Shown piece after piece: positions 34,998-43,943 of a stretch of 64,000 nt of DNA (the first letter of the stretch is position 1; each line of letters opens with the position of its first letter). The stretch is from Burkholderiales bacterium. Lineage in GTDB: Bacteria; Pseudomonadota; Gammaproteobacteria; Burkholderiales; SG8-41. The notes beneath the pieces are model-generated. The model saw only the letters and a list, made by a program, of their open reading frames with translations. It ran no database searches and was not told the DNA's origin. The position numbers and the translations under genes are program-made. The stretch lies in NCBI GenBank assembly GCA_036262035.1, contig DATAJS010000032.1:62001-126000 (forward strand), given 5' to 3'.

Positions 34998-36326
34998 ATG
35001 TCTCACGCTCCCCGCAGGTCCCTCATTTCGCATTCGGTTTCTACCCCACCCGTTCTTCGCTCCGTCGCTCGATGTCTCGCTGTCTCTATCGTTTCGGCGA
35101 TCGTCGCGGCAGGCTCGGCACTCGCGGACGAGGGTGACGGCGGCGCAGTACGGCTGGTGAAGAGCATACCCATCCCGCCGAGCCTCGCGCCCCTCAGATC
35201 GTTCGACATCAGCTGGGTCGATGTGACCAGCCAACGCTACTACCTCGCCGATCGCTCCAACAAGACCGTCGACGTGATCGACGCGAAGAACAATACGTTC
35301 ATCAAGGCGATCTCCGGAGGCTTCGCGGGCGTGCACTTCAACGGCGCGGGCGCTGCGAACAACGACATCGCCGGGCCGAATGGCGTCGTGACCTCCGGCC
35401 GCTGGCTGTTCGTGACGGACGCGCCGAGCCGCGTCGTCACCATCGATCTCACGAACGACCAGATCGTCAGCACTGCGTCGACTTCTGCGAGCCCGAATCG
35501 CGCGGACGAGCTTGCCTACGATCCGGCGAGCGGCACGCTGCTGGTCATCAACAACGCCGACGACCCGCCGTTCGGCACGCTCATCTCGGTCAACAAGACG
35601 AACGGACACCTGTCGGTCGTCCGCAAGATCATCTTCGACATGTCGCATTCTGGATTCGACGCGACGAACGGCGCGGAGCAGCCGGTGTGGGAGGCCGCGA
35701 CTCAGCGGTTCTATGTCTCGATACCCGAGATCAACTGCAACGTCGCGGCGCAGTGCGGCGGCAAGTTCCCGCTCGGCGCGATCGCGCGCATCAATCCGGT
35801 GAGCGGCATTGTCGACGGACTCTTTCCGGTGCAGCACTGCCAACCCGCGGGCCTGACGCTCGGCCCGAAGCAGGATTTGCTGCTCGGCTGCGGCGTCGCC
35901 TTCGATGCCGCGGGCAATGCATGGAGGACCACCGACCCCAATTCGGCGGCGCCCATCTCGGTGATCATGGACGCGAAGAACGGCAGCATCGACAGGATGG
36001 TGGCGGGCGTCTCCGGCAGCGACGAGGTCTGGTTCAACAGCGGCGACGGACGCTACTACCTCGCTGCGCGCAACCAGCCTGGCGGCCCTGTGCTGGGCGT
36101 CATCGACGCGCGCTCCCAAAAGCTCACGCAGGTCACGCCGACGGTCAATGCGGCGGGAGTGCCCTTCGTGTTTCCAGCCGGCACCGCGCATTCGGTCGCT
36201 GCGAATGCGCGCAACAACGAAGTGTTCGTGCCGTTGCCCGCCAACAATGTCTTTCCGCAGTGCCTGAACGGTTGCATCGCCGTGTATGCGGCGCCGAACG
36301 ATGACCATCACGAGGGTCATCACTGA
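34998..36326 (+). CDS. secreted beta-propeller protein
   Basis: A 442-residue protein from the ATG following GGAGG. A long signal peptide (hydrophobic CLAVSIVSAIVAAGSALA) precedes the mature start DEGDGG. Blade-like repeats follow: RYYLADRSNKTVDVIDAKNN, RWLFVTDAPSRVVTIDLTND, TLLVINNADDPPFGTLISV, RYYLAARNQPGGPVLGVID. Two pairs of cysteines (INCNVAAQCGG, FPQCLNGC) may form disulfides, and the tail DDHHEGHH is His-rich and might bind metal. The function is unknown; it resembles lactonase or YncE-type propellers. A strong terminator follows. Confidence 0.8.
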   Translation: MSHAPRRSLISHSVSTPPVLRSVARCLAVSIVSAIVAAGSALADEGDGGAVRLVKSIPIPPSLAPLRSFDISWVDVTSQRYYLADRSNKTVDVIDAKNNTFIKAISGGFAGVHFNGAGAANNDIAGPNGVVTSGRWLFVTDAPSRVVTIDLTNDQIVSTASTSASPNRADELAYDPASGTLLVINNADDPPFGTLISVNKTNGHLSVVRKIIFDMSHSGFDATNGAEQPVWEAATQRFYVSIPEINCNVAAQCGGKFPLGAIARINPVSGIVDGLFPVQHCQPAGLTLGPKQDLLLGCGVAFDAAGNAWRTTDPNSAAPISVIMDAKNGSIDRMVAGVSGSDEVWFNSGDGRYYLAARNQPGGPVLGVIDARSQKLTQVTPTVNAAGVPFVFPAGTAHSVAANARNNEVFVPLPANNVFPQCLNGCIAVYAAPNDDHHEGHH

Positions 36327-36361
36327 AGCGCCTGAGTCCTGATACAGCGCGCGATGACGAG

Positions 36362-36382
36362 GGGCCCGGGTGAACCGGGCCC
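36362..36382 (+). terminator. rho-independent-like terminator after the propeller gene
   Basis: An 8-bp GC stem (GGGCCCGG with CCGGGCCC) and a 5-nt loop are followed by TTCTC, 36 bp past the propeller stop. The U-run is short. Confidence 0.6.
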
Positions 36383-36504
36383 TTCTCAACTTGTCCCGCT
36401 CACACGAGCGCGATCACGAGCCGTTTATGGCGAGCGCGCTAACGGATGTCCTGCGGGTGGTAAGGGAAAACCCGCGCATCATGCGGCGCGTCGGTGAACG
36501 CATG

Positions 36505-36532
36505 TTCACGCCGTATTAACGAATCATTGACA
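36505..36532 (+). promoter_or_regulatory. 11-bp-spaced TTNACG repeats upstream of arnT
   Basis: TTCACG (36505), TTAACG (36516) and TTGACA (36527) lie exactly 11 bp apart, and a poorer copy TGAACG starts at 36495. OmpR-family regulators bind such head-to-tail repeats one helical turn apart. The array ends 48 bp before the arnT start and matches the array upstream of eptA. Confidence 0.7.
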
Positions 36533-36579
36533 GACGCGCCGGTATCCTCCCGGCATACCGTTGGGGGAAGGCCGGCTTC

Positions 36580-38292
36580 GTGATACCAAACCGTGGACGC
36601 TTGACAGGCGCCCCCCTCCTGCTCGTGAACGTCGACCGAACGGGCCTGCGCGTTTATCGTGCACGGCGTGCATGGCGCTATGTCGCGCCCGCGCTGATCA
36701 TGCTGGCGTTGTGGTGCGCGCTGCTCGAGCGCCGCGCGCTCTGGGAACCGGACGAAGCGCGCTACGCGGAGATCCCGCGAGAGATGGTCGCCACCGGCGA
36801 CTGGACGACGCCCCGCCTGAACGATCTCCTCTATTTCGAAAAGCCGCCGCTTCAGTACTGGGCCACGGCCACGGCCTACACGTTGTTCGGTCAGCGCCAC
36901 TGGACGGCCCGTCTTTGGATCGCGTTGACGGGACTCGCCGGAGCTCTGCTCGTCCTGCATGCCGGCCGCAAACTTTATTCCCCCACTGCGGGTGCCGCGG
37001 CAGCGGTCATCCTCGCGAGCAGCCTTCTGTATTTCGGGATGGGGCACATCAACACGCTCGACATGGGGCTAGCGCTGTTCACGTCGATCACGGTGCTCGC
37101 GCTGGCGCTCGGATTGCGGGACGACGCGGGCGAGAAGGAACGCGCCGTGTCGGTGTACGCGGCATGGGGTGCCGCGGGGCTCGCCGTGCTGAGCAAAGGC
37201 CTCGTCGGCATCGTGCTGCCTGCAGGCGCTCTCGTCGGCTACTCGCTGCTGTACCGCGACGCCTCGGTATGGAAGAAGCTCTCTCCACTCCGCGGCGCGG
37301 CGCTGCTGCTCGCCGTGTCGGCGCCGTGGTTCATCGCAGTATCGCGCGCCAACCCCGACTTCGCTCAATTCTTCTTCATCCACGAGCACTTCACTCGCTT
37401 CACGACACACGAGCATCACCGCGTGCAGCCGTGGTTCTTCTTCGTGCCGGCACTCCTCGCCGGCACGCTGCCCTGGATCGTGCCGATGATTGCGGGCTGG
37501 ATGCGCGGACTCAGGCGGGACGCGGGCACGAGGTTCCAGCCTTCGGCCTTCCTCGCGATTTGGGCCTTGGTCGTATTCGTCTTTTTCAGCGCATCGGGCT
37601 CCAAGCTCGTTCCATACATCCTTCCGATGTTCCCCGCGCTCGCGCTGCTCGCCGGACGCTATGTTTGTGAGGCAAACCCCGCGCGCATCGGACGCGCCCT
37701 CCTCGCGAGCTCGCTCATACCCGCCGCCCTGCTGGCGCTCGCGCCTGTGGTCCTGTCGCGCTACCCGCAACTCATCGACAGCGCCGGATCCCGCAGCGTC
37801 ACGGTCTACGCGCTGAGCGCGGCCGCGCTATGGGCCGCAGGCGGCGTCCTCGCCCTGATGATGGCGAGAAGGGGTGACGTCCTGCTCGGCGTGTTCCTGC
37901 TGGCGCCCGCGGCGATGGCGGCCTACCAGGTGCTGCTGCTCGCCGCACCCGTGCTGGCGCCCGCCAAATCGACCCTGGAGCTCGCGCAAAAGATCCGTCC
38001 CCATCTCACTGGAGAGACTCGTCTGTATACGACCGATACGTATCCCCAGTCCCTGCCGTTCTACCTCGGGCGCACCGTCACCGTTGTCCACGTCAGGGGC
38101 GAGCTCGACTTCGGTCTGACGCACGAACCGGACAAGACCATACCCACGATCGAAGCTTTCCGCGACGTGTGGCCGCGCGAGCGCGACGCGGTGGCCGTCA
38201 TGACCCGAGCGACCTATCGCGAGCTCGCGGGGAGCGGGCTGCCGATGACGGTCATCGCCGAAGACGTCGCGCGCGTCGCGGTGCGCCCATGA
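36580..38292 (+). CDS. arnT: ArnT-like 4-amino-4-deoxy-L-arabinose lipid A transferase
   Basis: A 570-residue inner-membrane glycosyltransferase that moves L-Ara4N from undecaprenyl phosphate to lipid A on the periplasmic face, lowering the negative charge. The catalytic loop LWEPDEARYAEIPREM is the PMT/ArnT signature, followed by FEKPPLQYWATA. About a dozen hydrophobic spans fill residues 30-450, and a soluble C-terminal domain follows (TRLYTTDTYPQSLPFYLG). GTG start after GGGGGAAGG; an internal GTG 48 bp on is possible. It is first of a seven-gene overlapping arn operon and is preceded by regulator-type repeats. Confidence 0.9.
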   Translation: MIPNRGRLTGAPLLLVNVDRTGLRVYRARRAWRYVAPALIMLALWCALLERRALWEPDEARYAEIPREMVATGDWTTPRLNDLLYFEKPPLQYWATATAYTLFGQRHWTARLWIALTGLAGALLVLHAGRKLYSPTAGAAAAVILASSLLYFGMGHINTLDMGLALFTSITVLALALGLRDDAGEKERAVSVYAAWGAAGLAVLSKGLVGIVLPAGALVGYSLLYRDASVWKKLSPLRGAALLLAVSAPWFIAVSRANPDFAQFFFIHEHFTRFTTHEHHRVQPWFFFVPALLAGTLPWIVPMIAGWMRGLRRDAGTRFQPSAFLAIWALVVFVFFSASGSKLVPYILPMFPALALLAGRYVCEANPARIGRALLASSLIPAALLALAPVVLSRYPQLIDSAGSRSVTVYALSAAALWAAGGVLALMMARRGDVLLGVFLLAPAAMAAYQVLLLAAPVLAPAKSTLELAQKIRPHLTGETRLYTTDTYPQSLPFYLGRTVTVVHVRGELDFGLTHEPDKTIPTIEAFRDVWPRERDAVAVMTRATYRELAGSGLPMTVIAEDVARVAVRP

Positions 38293-38672
38293 ACGCCGCG
38301 TCCTTCTCGCTGATACTTGCTGGCGTCGTCCTCAATGCCGGCGCCCAGTTGCTGCTCAAGGCAGGTGCCGTTCGCGTCGGACCGCTCGATCTGCATCTGG
38401 GCAGGCTCGCGTCGGCCGCGGTCGAGCTCGCGTCCTCGGGCCCGATACTCGCCGGGCTCGCGTGCTACGGCGTGAGCGTCGTGCTCTGGATAGCTGCGCT
38501 CACGCGAGTCGAAGTAAGCCTGGCCTACCCGATGCTGTCGATCGGTTACGTCATCAACGCGATCGCCGCGTGGATGTTGTTCGGCGAATCTCTGAACGGC
38601 ATGCGCGTGGCGGGCATCGGCGTCATCATCGTCGGAGTTTTTCTGCTGGCAAGGAGCGGGCATGGCGCGTGA
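38289..38672 (+). CDS. ArnE/ArnF-like flippase subunit (EamA/SMR fold)
   Basis: A 127-residue protein with four hydrophobic spans of the small multidrug resistance type, including LNAGAQLLLKAG and SLAYPMLSIGYVINAIAAW, both typical of ArnE/ArnF. It would flip undecaprenyl-phosphate-L-Ara4N across the inner membrane. Enteric bacteria use two paralogues, ArnE and ArnF; only one such gene is present here, so it may act as a homodimer or have a partner elsewhere. It overlaps arnT by ATGA and arnB by 11 bp. Confidence 0.85.
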   Translation: MNAASFSLILAGVVLNAGAQLLLKAGAVRVGPLDLHLGRLASAAVELASSGPILAGLACYGVSVVLWIAALTRVEVSLAYPMLSIGYVINAIAAWMLFGESLNGMRVAGIGVIIVGVFLLARSGHGA

Positions 38673-39837
38673 CATCCCGCCGGCAGCGCCCACCGCGTCG
38701 TTCCTTCAGTTCGCCCGGCCGGACATCGACGAAGACACGATCGCAGCCGTCGCCGACGTACTGCGTTCCGGATGGATCACCACCGGGCCCCGCACTGCGG
38801 AGTTCGAGCACGCGCTCTCAGACTATTTCAGCGGGCGCACCGTCCGGACATTCACCAGCGCGACCGCGGCCCTCGAGGTCGCGTTGCTGGTCGCCGGGAT
38901 ACGCCCCGGCGACGAAGTGATCACCACCGCCATGAGCTTCGCCGCGACCGCCAACGTCATCCTGCGCGTCGGCGCGCGGCCGGTGTTCGTCGATGTCGAT
39001 CTCGCCACGCGCAATATCGATCTCCAGCAGGTCGAGGGCGCGTTTACCAGCCGCACCAGGGCGATCATGCCGGTGCACTTCGCCGGGCGCCCCGTCGACA
39101 TGGACCGGCTATATGCGCTGGCGAAGCGCCACCGCGTGCGCGTTATCGAAGACGCGGCCCATGCGATGGGCGCCTCGTGGCGCGGAAAGCGCATCGGCGC
39201 GCTCGGCGACCTGGTCGTGTTCAGCTTCCATCCCAACAAGAACATGACCACGATCGAAGGCGGCGCCCTCGCGCTCGACGATCCGGACGAGGCGCGTCAA
39301 GTCGATCTGCATCGCTTCCATGGCCTCCAACGGACGGCTGCGGGAGAGCTCGACGTCGAGCTTCCGGGAGGCAAGTTCAATTTTTCGGATGTGGCGGCCG
39401 TGATCGGCCTCGGGCAGCTGCGGCGGCTCGATGCCATGAACGCTCGGCGCAGGCACCTCGCGGCGCGCTACTTCGAGCGGCTTGCGGACGAGCCCTCGCT
39501 CGCCCTGCCGGCGCGCGCCGACGACGGCCATTGCTGGCATATTTTTACGCCGCTGCTGGCGGAGGACGCGCTCGGGCTCACTCGCCAGGAGTTCATCGGC
39601 CGCATGCGCGACCGCGGCATCGGCGTCGGCGTGCATTACCCGGCGATACCGGGGCTCACCCTGTACCGGCGCCGGGGCGACGAGCAGCACGCCTGCCCCA
39701 ATGCCGAACGCATCGGGCGCGAAACGGTGAGCCTGCCGCTCTTCCCCGCGATGTCCGACGCGGACGTCGATCGCGTCTGTGACGCCGTGCGCGAAGTGTC
39801 GGCGACGGCGGCGGCGCGACGAGCGAGGCGCGCGTGA
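38662..39837 (+). CDS. arnB: UDP-4-amino-4-deoxy-L-arabinose synthase (ArnB aminotransferase)
   Basis: A 391-residue PLP aminotransferase of the DegT/DnrJ/EryC1 family, making UDP-L-Ara4N from the 4-keto sugar. Family blocks: GWITTGPRTAEFEHAL, FTSATAALEVALLVAGIRPG, DEVITTAMSFAATANVIL, VIEDAAHAMGASWRGK and the PLP lysine in FSFHPNKNMTTIEGGALAL. Placed between the flippase-like gene and arnC, overlapping both (GTGA with arnC). Assignment to ArnB rather than another sugar aminotransferase rests on this context. Confidence 0.9.
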   Translation: MARDIPPAAPTASFLQFARPDIDEDTIAAVADVLRSGWITTGPRTAEFEHALSDYFSGRTVRTFTSATAALEVALLVAGIRPGDEVITTAMSFAATANVILRVGARPVFVDVDLATRNIDLQQVEGAFTSRTRAIMPVHFAGRPVDMDRLYALAKRHRVRVIEDAAHAMGASWRGKRIGALGDLVVFSFHPNKNMTTIEGGALALDDPDEARQVDLHRFHGLQRTAAGELDVELPGGKFNFSDVAAVIGLGQLRRLDAMNARRRHLAARYFERLADEPSLALPARADDGHCWHIFTPLLAEDALGLTRQEFIGRMRDRGIGVGVHYPAIPGLTLYRRRGDEQHACPNAERIGRETVSLPLFPAMSDADVDRVCDAVREVSATAAARRARRA

Positions 39838-40805
39838 GACGCCCGTCGGTTTCGGTCGTGATACCGGTCTACGACGAGGAGGCCGTGCTGCCGCGGCTCT
39901 TCGAGCGTCTGTATCCCGCACTCGACGCACTGGGCTGTCCGTACGAAGTGGTCTTCGTCGATGACGGAAGCCGCGACGGCTCGGCGGACCTGCTGCGCGC
40001 GCAGTACGCACGCCGGCGCGACGTGACCCGAGTGGCGCTGCTCGGATTCAACGTCGGCCAGCACATGGCGATACTCGCCGGCTTCGCGCATGCACGCGGC
40101 GCGCGCATCGTCACGCTGGATGCGGATTTGCAGAACCCGCCGGAGGAAATCGTCAGGCTGCTGGAGACGATGGACAGGGGCCACGACTACGTCGGCGGCG
40201 TGCGGGTGGACCGGCACGACAGCCGGTGGCGCACCCACGCGTCGCGCGCGATCAACTGGCTGCGCGCGCGCACCACACCCATTCGGCTGACCGACCACGG
40301 CTGCATGCTGCGCGCCTACGACCGGCGAATCGTCGACATCATCCTGCGCTCCGGGGAAGCGAACATCTTCATACCCGCCCTCGCTTACAGCTACGCCCGC
40401 AAGCCCGTCGAGATCGAAGTCGCCCACGCCGAGCGCGCCGCAGGCGCGTCGAAATACTCGCTGCTGAGTCTGGTACAGCTCAACTTCGATCTGATGACCG
40501 GCTTCTCCGTGGCCCCGCTCAGGATTTTCTCGCTTTTCGGCATGGCGGTCTCGGTGCTATCGGGCGTGTTCGTCGTCTATCTGTTTCTGCGGCGGCTATG
40601 GATAGGCCCCGAGGCCGAAGGCGTATTTACGCTCTTCGCGTTGCTCTTCCTGTTGATGGGCATCGTCCTCTTCGCGGTCGGTCTGCTTGGCGAGTACGTC
40701 GGCCGTATCTACGAGCAGGTGCGGGGACGTCCGCGCTATCAGGTGCACGAGCTGCTCGAAGCCGGAAGCGAAACGGCCGCACAGAAAGTGGAGGCGCTGC
40801 GATGA
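39834..40805 (+). CDS. arnC: undecaprenyl-phosphate 4-deoxy-4-formamido-L-arabinose transferase
   Basis: A 323-residue GT2 glycosyltransferase with a GTG start. The catalytic domain has VSVVIPVYDEEAVLPRLFER, EVVFVDDGSRDGS and TLDADLQNPPEEI (the metal-binding Asp block), plus TDHGCMLRAYDRR. Two membrane spans lie near the C-terminus (FSLFGMAVSVLSGVFVVYLF and LFLLMGIVLFAVGLLGEYVG). It attaches formyl-L-Ara4N to undecaprenyl phosphate on the cytoplasmic side. Coupled to arnB and to the next gene by 4-bp overlaps. Confidence 0.92.
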   Translation: MRRPSVSVVIPVYDEEAVLPRLFERLYPALDALGCPYEVVFVDDGSRDGSADLLRAQYARRRDVTRVALLGFNVGQHMAILAGFAHARGARIVTLDADLQNPPEEIVRLLETMDRGHDYVGGVRVDRHDSRWRTHASRAINWLRARTTPIRLTDHGCMLRAYDRRIVDIILRSGEANIFIPALAYSYARKPVEIEVAHAERAAGASKYSLLSLVQLNFDLMTGFSVAPLRIFSLFGMAVSVLSGVFVVYLFLRRLWIGPEAEGVFTLFALLFLLMGIVLFAVGLLGEYVGRIYEQVRGRPRYQVHELLEAGSETAAQKVEALR

Positions 40806-41731
40806 CGAGCGCAATCGTTTTCGCCAATCACGACGTCGGGGTGCACTGCCTCGCGGTCCTGCTCGCGGCGGGCGTGGACGTGCGGCTCGTCGTCGCTCAT
40901 GACGAGGATCCGCGGGAGTCGCTCGCTTTCGCCAGCGTGATCGGCGCCGCCGTCGCCCAGGGAATCGAAGTCGCGCTGCCGGACGATCCCAACGCCGAGA
41001 CCTTTGCGCGGCGCATCGAGCGGCTAGCGCCCGATTTCATCTTTTCCTTTTACTACCGGCGCCTGCTGGGCGAGCGCATCCTTCGCGCCGCGAAGGTTGC
41101 CGCCCTGAACATGCACGGTTCGCTCCTTCCGGCTTATCGGGGACGGGCGCCGACCAACTGGGCCGTGATCCGCGGCGAGAGTATCACCGGTGCGACGCTG
41201 CACCACATGATCGCGGCCCCCGACGCGGGGGACATCGTCGATCAGCAGCCCGTGCCGATACTCCCCGACGACACGGCTTTCGACGTGTTCGGGAAGGTTA
41301 CCGTCGCCGCCGTGCTTGTTCTTTGGCGCAGCCTGCCGGGGCTGCTCAACGGCACCGCGCCGCGCGCGGCGCAGATGCCGGAGGCGGCGAGCTACTTCGG
41401 GCGGCGCCGCCCCGAGGACGGCCGCATCGACTGGCGCGCGGATGCGAAGACCGTGCACAACCTCGTGCGCGGCGTCGCCCCACCCTACCCCGGCGCGTTC
41501 ACCGATATCCGTGGACGACGCCTGCGCGTGCTCAAGACCGCGCTGGAGCGCTCTCGCGCCGCACGTAGCGCATCCGCCTCGATCTACGTCGAAGGCGATG
41601 TGTGCTTCGTCGACTGCGCGGGGGGCGGCGTGTTGCGACTCGTAAACATCGAACTTGACGGACAGCCGCTCTCGCCCGGCGCGCTTGGCGGAGTACTCGG
41701 ACTCGTCGGCGCGCTCGCGCTGGAACCCTAA
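40802..41731 (+). CDS. ArnA formyltransferase, separate protein
   Basis: A 309-residue protein equivalent to the N-terminal half of enteric bifunctional ArnA, which formylates UDP-L-Ara4N with 10-formyl-tetrahydrofolate. The catalytic NMHGSLLPAYRGRAPTNWAVI block with its His and Asn is present, then HHMIAAPDAGDIVDQQ with the essential Asp. The C-terminal OB-like domain contains RPEDGRIDWRADAKTVHNLVR. The ATG overlaps the arnC stop. The decarboxylase half is encoded by the next gene 14 bp away, so ArnA is split here. Confidence 0.9.
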   Translation: MTSAIVFANHDVGVHCLAVLLAAGVDVRLVVAHDEDPRESLAFASVIGAAVAQGIEVALPDDPNAETFARRIERLAPDFIFSFYYRRLLGERILRAAKVAALNMHGSLLPAYRGRAPTNWAVIRGESITGATLHHMIAAPDAGDIVDQQPVPILPDDTAFDVFGKVTVAAVLVLWRSLPGLLNGTAPRAAQMPEAASYFGRRRPEDGRIDWRADAKTVHNLVRGVAPPYPGAFTDIRGRRLRVLKTALERSRAARSASASIYVEGDVCFVDCAGGGVLRLVNIELDGQPLSPGALGGVLGLVGALALEP

Positions 41732-41745
41732 CAGAAGACAGGCAG

Positions 41746-42849
41746 ATGAAGAAGATTCTAGTTCTCGGCGTCAATGGGTTTATCGGGCACCATCTGGCGC
41801 GCAGAGTGCTCGCCACGACGGACTGGTCGCTGTACGGCATGGACATGCACAGCGACCGGGTCGAAGACTTTATTGGAGACCCGCGTTTCCATTTCTTCGA
41901 AGGCGACATCACGATCAATCACGAGTGGATCGAGTACCACGTCAAGAAATGCGACGTCGTGCTTCCGCTGGTGGCGATCGCGACCCCGGCCGACTACGTC
42001 ACTCGCCCCCTCGACGTATTCGAGCTCGACTTCCTCGCCAATTTGCCGGTCGTCAAGGCCTGCGTTCAGCGCGGCAAGCGGCTCGTGTTCCCTTCGAGCT
42101 CCGAGGTGTACGGCATGTGCGCCGACGAACATTTCGACACCGAGCGCTCCAATCTGGTGCTCGGACCGATCGACAAGCAGCGGTGGATCTACTCATGCTG
42201 CAAGCAGCTCATGGATCGGGTTATCTGGGGATACGGGGCCGCCGGAAAGCTCGATTTCACGCTGTTCCGTCCCTTCAACTGGGTCGGCCCTGGGCTCGAC
42301 GATTTGCACGCCGCCAAGGAGGGCAGCTCGCGCGTGATCACCCAGTTTCTGGGACACATCGCTCGCGGAGAAGACATACGCCTGGTCGACGGCGGAGCGC
42401 AGCGCCGCAGCTTTACGGCCATCGAAGACGCCATGGATGCCCTGATGGCGCTCATTGCGAACCGTGAGGGCGTGGCGAGCGGGCGCATCTACAACATCGG
42501 CAATCCGCAGAACAATTTCTCCATACGCGAGGTTGCCCACATGATGCTCGAGCTTGCCCAACAGTTTCCGGAGTGGCGCGAGCGCGCCCGCAGGGTTCGC
42601 ACCGTCGACGTCTCGGCCGCAGCATATTACGGGACCGGCTACCAGGACATGACTCATCGCAGCCCCGACATCGGGCCGACCTGCGCGGACCTGCAATGGC
42701 AGCCGCGGATCAGCCTGCGCGAGACGCTGACGCGGCTGTTCGATCATTACCGCGCGCAGTTACCCACCGCCGGACAGTTGCTGGACAGCGCCGACCCCCC
42801 TCAGTACGACCAGGAATCCCGACGCGCCCTGAGCTACGCCTCGTCATGA
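41746..42849 (+). CDS. ArnA-type UDP-glucuronate decarboxylase, separate protein
   Basis: A 367-residue NAD-dependent SDR enzyme corresponding to the C-terminal half of ArnA, which oxidatively decarboxylates UDP-glucuronate to the UDP-4-keto-pentose. The Rossmann motif is LVLGVNGFIGHHLARRV. The catalytic part shows VFPSSSEVYGMC and the YxxxK motif in WIYSCCKQLMDRV. RPFNWVGPGLDD is a substrate-binding segment of this subfamily. Its end overlaps arnD by ATGA. UDP-glucose dehydrogenase, needed to supply its substrate, is not in the window. Confidence 0.9.
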   Translation: MKKILVLGVNGFIGHHLARRVLATTDWSLYGMDMHSDRVEDFIGDPRFHFFEGDITINHEWIEYHVKKCDVVLPLVAIATPADYVTRPLDVFELDFLANLPVVKACVQRGKRLVFPSSSEVYGMCADEHFDTERSNLVLGPIDKQRWIYSCCKQLMDRVIWGYGAAGKLDFTLFRPFNWVGPGLDDLHAAKEGSSRVITQFLGHIARGEDIRLVDGGAQRRSFTAIEDAMDALMALIANREGVASGRIYNIGNPQNNFSIREVAHMMLELAQQFPEWRERARRVRTVDVSAAAYYGTGYQDMTHRSPDIGPTCADLQWQPRISLRETLTRLFDHYRAQLPTAGQLLDSADPPQYDQESRRALSYASS

Positions 42850-43781
42850 CGAGGCGCAAGCCCATGCTCGGGCTCAAGGTCGACGTGGATACGCTGCGCG
42901 GCACCCGCGTCGGCGCGCCGCAGCTCGCGCGCATGCTTTCCGCCGCCGGCGCGCAGGCAACGTTTCTCTTCAGCGTCGGCCCGGATCGTACCGGCCGCGC
43001 CATCCGGCGCGTGTTAAGACGCGGGTTCATCCACAAAGTCGCGCGTACCTCCGTGCTCGAGCACTACGGCCTGCGCACGCTGCTGTACGGCACGCTGCTG
43101 CCGGGCCCGCACATCGGGCGCGCATGCGCGAGCGAGCTGCGTGCGATACGCGCCGACGGATTCGAGACCGGGCTGCACGCATACGATCACGTCGAATGGC
43201 AGGACTTCGTCGCGCATCGGGACGCTGCGTGGGCCGCTCTCGAGTTACGCCGCGGTATTTCCGCTTATGTCGACGTCTTCGGCCATGCGCCGAAGGTGCA
43301 CGGAGCCGCCGGGTGGCAGATAACGGCGGCCGGTTTCGAAGCCGAGGCAATGTGCGATTTCGACTATTGCTCGGATACCCGCGGCGCTCATCCCTACCTG
43401 CCTGTGATCCCGGGCGCAACCGCGGTGTGCGCACAGTTGCCGACAACACTGCCTACTCTCGACGAGCTGATCGGCGTCGATGGCCTGACCGCGCTGACTG
43501 CGGTCGATCGTCTGCTGGCGCTCACCGCGGAGCCGCCGCGTCACGGCCACGTCTTCACGCTGCATGCCGAGCTCGAAGGCATGCGCCTGAACGCGGCATT
43601 CTCCAGGCTGCTCGACGGGTGGCGCGCGCAAGGTTACGAGCTCGTCGCGCTGCGTGAGATGTTCGCCGCGTTGGATATACGCACGCTTCCCCGGCACGCC
43701 GTGAAGATGGCGCCCATCGAAGGTCGAAGCGGGTCGCTCATGCGGCAGGGGGCCGCAGTCGCGGCGCCTCAGGTGAATTGA
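42846..43781 (+). CDS. arnD: 4-deoxy-4-formamido-L-arabinose-phosphoundecaprenol deformylase
   Basis: A 311-residue polysaccharide-deacetylase-fold enzyme (NodB domain) that removes the formyl group from undecaprenyl-linked L-Ara4FN, driving the pathway forward. Visible motifs: GLKVDVDTLRGT (metal Asp), TFLFSVGPDRTGRA, GLHAYDHVEWQDF (metal His pair HxxxH), VHGAAGWQIT, CDFDYCSDTRG and VFTLHAELEG. It is the last gene of the overlapping arn run; a 162-bp gap with repeats of its own precedes eptA. Confidence 0.9.
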   Translation: MTRRKPMLGLKVDVDTLRGTRVGAPQLARMLSAAGAQATFLFSVGPDRTGRAIRRVLRRGFIHKVARTSVLEHYGLRTLLYGTLLPGPHIGRACASELRAIRADGFETGLHAYDHVEWQDFVAHRDAAWAALELRRGISAYVDVFGHAPKVHGAAGWQITAAGFEAEAMCDFDYCSDTRGAHPYLPVIPGATAVCAQLPTTLPTLDELIGVDGLTALTAVDRLLALTAEPPRHGHVFTLHAELEGMRLNAAFSRLLDGWRAQGYELVALREMFAALDIRTLPRHAVKMAPIEGRSGSLMRQGAAVAAPQVN

Positions 43782-43855
43782 TACGGGGTTGTCGCAATCT
43801 CTCGCGACGCCAATCCACAGCTTTACGCGCCATAAGTCAAGGCTTTCGAGCGACT

Positions 43856-43894
43856 TTAACGCCCCGTTCACGCGGCGTTGACGCCGGCTTCACA
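43856..43894 (+). promoter_or_regulatory. four 11-bp-spaced TTNACG repeats upstream of eptA
   Basis: TTAACG, TTCACG, TTGACG and TTCACA start at 43856, 43867, 43878 and 43889, exactly 11 bp apart, ending 49 bp before the eptA start. Sequence, spacing and distance from the start codon match the array at arnT, so the same OmpR/PmrA-family regulator probably activates both units. Confidence 0.75.
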
Positions 43895-43943
43895 AAGGCA
43901 TTGGTACTCTTGTCGCCCCGCCTGATCCTCGCGAAAAGTTGCC

